Below are positions 59,685-64,000 of a stretch of 64,000 nucleotides of DNA, piece after piece (the stretch's first letter is position 1; every line of letters starts with the position of its first letter). The position numbers and the translations under genes were made by a program. The notes below the pieces were generated by a model. The model had not been told where the DNA came from and made no database searches. It saw only the letters and a program-made list of their open reading frames with translations. This stretch comes from Lasiosphaeris hirsuta. Lineage: Eukaryota > Ascomycota > Sordariomycetes > Sordariales > Lasiosphaeriaceae. The stretch is taken from positions 1,240,001 to 1,304,000 of the forward strand of contig JAUKUA010000004.1 of assembly GCA_030549175.1 (NCBI GenBank), in the 5' to 3' direction.

Positions 59685-62600
59685 CTAACGCCGTGGTCGC
59701 TTATCAGGGTGGCCGCTGGAAGGGTCAATGCCACCTTCACTTCTTCGCTTTCTGCCTCTATCGTCGCCGCGTGGTTCACCTCGTAGGTCACCACGTGGGT
59801 CAACGCGGTCATCGACTGGCCTGGATCTCGAATCCCTGGGCGCCCCGGCTCCTCGGGAGGAGCCGCCCCGGCTACCGTTGCCGTACTCTTCACCTCGACC
59901 TCCCAGGCTTCCACTGCGACCGCCGTGGCTGTCGCTCCGTCCAGTTGGCAGCAGGCCATCCCTCGGACCCGGCGGGACGTCACCCCGGTGGCTGCGGTGG
60001 CTCGACTCCCGTGGGGGAGCCATCTCTCGGCTGCCGGGTAGTGACTCTCTTCCAGCGCCAGTCGGGTCCCGCATCGACCGACGGGACGAACCCGCATCTC
60101 TCTCGCCTTCGCGAGTGCTGCTAGGAGTTCCGGTCGAAGGCTCAACTCTTCTCTCCCTATGTTCGCGCCCGTCCTTGACCTCACGTTCCCTATCGGGGCT
60201 GCGCTCTCGGCTGCTTCGTCTCGAGGGCCTATTGCTACGGTCGGATCGGTGGTGATCACGACGACTACTGCGCTCATGGTCTCCCCTCGCCGCGTTGTAC
60301 TCTTCGCTGTTGCGAAGCGTACGGCCGTCCCGGCTGTCACCGACTACTTGAATCGGTTCCGGTCCACGTGGCGCGCGGTCAGTGCTCATATCGTGACGGC
60401 TTACGTCCCGAATAGGATCCGGGCGTTCGTGAACTGGCGTGGTCACTGGAGATGAGCCGGCTAATATCTGGGCGTCTGACCCAGCCAAGTTTGTCCGCTG
60501 CCGACCGCGGTAGGTGTTGGGACCACGGCTGCTATCTGCCGATGCCTTCTCTAGGGTGTTTTGGATACCCCGCAGTTGTCGGCTTCCACCAGGCCTCATG
60601 CGATCATTCGAAGCTGATGGACCTGTGGGTGTTGAGAAATCGGTGTTGAGGGGCGGTGGCCGAACACCCGAGTTCGGTGCGGACACAGAAGGTCGGTCTG
60701 GCGTATTGTTCATCGGAGGGCGAGACATCGAGCTGGGACCTGTGGGCTGTGGCGCTGCGCCAATCTGATTAAGCCGATCTGGATGGATACCAGATGGGGC
60801 AGCAGGTGCAGGTGGAGGGGGAGGTGGTGGCGGAGGAGGCGTCGTAGCAGCTGGGGTCGACGGTGGTTGCTGGTGATTGATCTGGCGAACTCTGTCTGGG
60901 TGAACGCCGGTCCCGGAAGGGGGACCTGATGACGTTGGCGAGTTCACATTGCTATTATTGTCATACTGTCCCCGTCGCGGTCTCGTAGAGGAAGGCCCAG
61001 TTGGAGGGTGGCGTTCTGGAGAGGGGGGGCGGAGTGGATCTGGTCCATTGAACCTGTTGTCGTTTCGTATCGGAGGCCCGTTGACGGGGTTGATTCTTGC
61101 CGTGTTCCTACCACGACCCCGTGGGCCAGACGGCGGGCCCGGAGGCACGTCTGCAACTGATGGAATGGTGTTGAGTCTACCATAGTTGGGGTCGTCGTGG
61201 TTGAGCCTACCGTGGTCGGGATCTGGGCCACGGACAGGTGGACCGCCATGAGGTTGGTCCCTGAATGCAGCCACCTTGTCAGGTTCCCGCTCCGCAACGC
61301 GATCTGACCGTGGATGCGAGGGTGCGCTGTCTCCATGTCCCTCCCTAGCCGAGTCGCGATATTCTGAATGCCGGTGCCTTGAGTGACGGTCATCGCGGGC
61401 GCTGTCTAGTTGGGGAACGCCAGGGGCTGATTGATCAGGCCGCCTTGGAGAGTCAGTTCGGGATGGCCGTTCTCGCCCTATATCTCTCGACGAAGAGCGA
61501 GGCACATCACGCGTATCAGCGGCAAGGGAAGTCCGAGCAGAGCGAGGGATATCTCGTGTATCGGTGATAAGTGCAGCTCGAGCAGGATTGATAATTTCAG
61601 GCCGATCCACATCGGAGAGTTGTCTTACACGGTCCGGATTGATCGAAGGCTCGGATGCGTCCTTATGTGGCACGGCAGATGGAGGCGGCGTCGAGGTCGC
61701 AACATGCTCCCTCGATGGCCGAGGATCGTGGCGGCTCGGCCCGTGAGGAGGAGCTCTATCTCGGGGTGGACGACCATCTCGCTCCGGAGGAGGCCCATGA
61801 TCATTCCATCGCGGCGGTACATCTACCCGGCTTGGCCACTCCCTCTCTGGCCTAGGCGTCTCGCGAATGCTCGGTTCGACCGCATGTCGGTCGGTCGGAG
61901 GGAAATCTCTCGGTCTCTCGGTGCGCGAATTTTCTGGGCCTCGATAATCCCTTCCTTCACGAGTGCCGAGGGGCTCACGGCCGTCGCGCGGAAGTGGTTC
62001 TCGTGTGTCTCGCGGATCTCTTGGCTCACGAGCATCCCTGAAGTCTCGTGATTCTCGAGGGGGCATGTCCCGTCTGTCTGGGCGGTTGTGGTTAAACCTG
62101 TCTGCATGCACATGCACTCTTAGACCGGGCTGAGGCACATCAGGTCTGCTCGGCAGCTCCGGTCTGCTTGGCAGGTTATGTCCACCAGAGGGGAGTGTCG
62201 AAGACCTCCCGCTGGAGTCAAGTCGGCTTCCCGATGTTGACACGGGCAATGCGGCAGAAGGTTTTGGTGTGGTTGGCTTTCCGGGGATTGTGCTTCCTCT
62301 TTGTGTGGCTCCTGCGCTCGCATCCTTCAATGGTTCTCTAGTCGGCAAGGGCTGTTGCTTGATCTCTTTCGCGCCGAAAGGACCGTTGGTATTCTTTACG
62401 CCTTTGCTGTCCTTGACCTCTCCGTCTTCGACATCAACGTTTCTTCCCGTTGACGGAAGCTTGAATTCTGGCGCTGATGCTCGGAGGGCGGAATTCGGTG
62501 GCACAGAGGATGAGTTCCGATCGTCTTTGGAGTCGCCCGACTGTAGTTGATTAGCTGCGAGTCACCGGACATTTTGGCTAGGAATGCTTACTGGACCCGG

Positions 62601-64000
62601 CCGGAATGCCTGGACTAGAATCCATTTCGACTTTCTTCTCTGAAGTTCTGAGAACGTGGTTTGGGCGGTCACCGAGAGATCGACACGATGACCTTGTTCC
62701 GAGTCGGACCCACCCTTGGACGCTGCCTCGCGCTCTGAAATAGTCTTAAGTTGTTCGAGGAATTTGTCGGCCATGAAATTAATGGCCGGGAAAAAGTCAA
62801 TAACCGACTTGAGGATCGTGATGGCATTGCGAATATGCATCCACTCCATACCGTTAAGACAAGATCTCAAGGCAGTGTTGAGCTCCTTGTGCCAACGGAA
62901 AAGGAGATCGCGATACGCATCGTGCTCGATAAACGCCGTCGGCTTACCCTCAGCGTCAAAAGTTGTAGCAAAGCTCAGATATTGCCTGGTTCTTTTGCCA
63001 CTCATTTCTTTGCTGCCAAGGGCTTCCTTCTCATAGGCATTCTTGTCACCATGCCATCTCGACAGGTCGCTAAGAATACACTTGAGGAAGCGTCCTAGAT
63101 GCTCGGCTTCGCGGACTGTGCAAGTAAATATGATGGCACGCAATCTATTGTGGTTGAATAGCCGATCGTAAAGCGACATTAGCTTGAAGTTTGGCGCTGA
63201 AAATTCGTGAAGGAACTTGATGAGGCGGAAGCTATATTCTGCATCGAGTGGCGAAAGTTGTAGGCGGGGAAGGATGCACTCTTCAAGGAGAGCATCTGAG
63301 GTAGCGTCTGCTTTTGTGATATCGGCCGGGAACCAGGTGTTGAGATGCTTCGCGATCTGCAACTTTGTCTTAGAATACCGCTCAACCCCGTCAGCGTTTT
63401 CTTGTGTGAGAAGCTTCTGCCGGTCGAGGATATCCTTCCGCTTTTGCGTCTTCTTGTTCATACCCACTCGGGTCATATCCGATCGGTCCTTCATAACTTC
63501 TTCGGCTTGCTTCAAAAGTTTTTGACTCTCAGCAGCGTAGCTCTCTTGGGGGAAAGCAAAGTCTCCTAGCTGCAGAGACCAGAAAAACACATAGCAGACA
63601 GGGCTGATATATCGCCACGACTGGTCTGTCAGGACACTCGGTATCCCGTCAATCAACGGCTGTAGGGCATCGACGAGAGGGTCGCCCTTGCGCCCGTTTA
63701 CAATCTTAGACGGATTGTTGTCGTCAGTGGTATCAGCTTTGTGATCTGTGTCCATGGCGATATCCCCGTCGGTATCCGTGACGGTTCGCGAGGCGTGGAC
63801 CTGGCTTTCCTTGAGAGCTTTGGTGACCTTGATGTCCAACCGGAGGCTGGCCCTGCCGATCATAAACGCGAGACCAGGACCTAGGCCAAAATCCCTCATG
63901 AGCTGAATGATATCCGGAACAAGGCTGTTAAAGGTGTCCCCGTCGATATTGCTCCTAATGAGGTCTAGGTATTGGAGGAGGATTTGATGTGTGTCATCCA
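59685..64000 (-). CDS. tho2: THO complex subunit 2 (Tho2), 3' part, runs off the window
   Basis: Largest scaffold subunit of the nuclear THO/TREX complex, which couples transcription elongation to mRNA packaging and export. The frame is open to the right edge, so the N-terminal part is missing. Visible exons are 64000-62592 and 62540-59685; the intron between them is 51 nt (donor GTAAGC, acceptor CTACAG). The upstream exon holds the conserved Tho2 core: SWRYISPVCYVFFWSLQLGD, LEECILPRLQLSPLDAEYS, FLKCILSDLSRWH, YRDLLFRWHKELNTALRSCL and EWMHIRNAITILKSVIDFFP. The last exon is a 951-residue disordered tail. It is rich in Arg, Pro, Ser and Asp (RD/RS-like), contains a run of prolines and repeated PDRVRQ-type motifs, and ends DKRPRR. 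Such tails bind nucleic acid in yeast Tho2. The identification rests on the core and is firm. Confidence 0.95.

Noticed and set aside
59728..60255. Open frames antisense to the last exon of THO2
   Set aside because: They mirror the RD/RS/P-rich repeats of the Tho2 tail on the opposite strand and have no independent motif.
1..64000. CRISPR arrays, prophage, insertion sequences, riboswitches
   Set aside because: The window is fungal nuclear DNA; no direct-repeat/spacer array or transposase reading frame was found.

Overview
This is a piece of nuclear DNA from a filamentous ascomycete. The gene content points to the Sordariomycetes and most likely the Sordariales, but that placement is inferred from family content and not tested. 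Support comes from short introns of about 44-77 nt with GT-AG ends, a CreA/CRE-1 carbon catabolite repressor, a WSC-type wall sensor, an intron-containing tRNA-Phe, and a PNP-NACHT-ankyrin (NLR-type) gene killed by nonsense mutations that all fit CpA-to-TpA change, the signature of repeat-induced point mutation (RIP).

Layout, left to right. Positions 1-8600 hold no gene I can support. creA lies on the minus strand at 8601-9860, followed by another gene-poor stretch to 16.4 kb. A tRNA-Phe at 16399-16487 precedes a six-exon RAD55-like RecA-family repair gene (17208-18753, +). An AT-richer accessory block (about 21.3-25.5 kb) holds an unrecognised decayed reading frame on the minus strand and the RIP-damaged NLR pseudogene (+). 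An MFS drug:H+ antiporter-like gene (26383-28283, +) and a secreted GMC oxidoreductase (29069-31460, +) come next. A five-exon CSC1/PHM7-type channel gene converges on them (31956-34787, -). A two-exon gene of a fungus-specific family with the motif WPTLVIEAG (36661-37624, -) lies next to small repeats. It is followed by a hypothetical gene with an apparent one-base frameshift (38975-40557, +) and a large Kelch/single-membrane-span protein with a long disordered tail (41653-45330, +).

After a gene-poor 45.3-50.2 kb stretch come a WSC-domain sensor (50233-51646, +), an OST-alpha/TMEM184 (DUF300) membrane protein (54340-56413, +), a cluster of short repeats including two hairpins with the same geometry (57.0-58.6 kb), and the 3' part of the THO complex gene THO2 (59685 to the right edge, -).

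There is no operon logic here. Most genes are independent housekeeping or surface/membrane functions: carbon repression, recombination repair, mRNA export, stress-gated channel, wall sensing. The accessory-looking parts are the NLR pseudogene block, the MFS+GMC pair, the WPTLVIEAG family gene with its flanking repeats, and the hairpin repeat cluster. Exon structures were read by eye from frame continuity and splice motifs; no transcript or database evidence was available.
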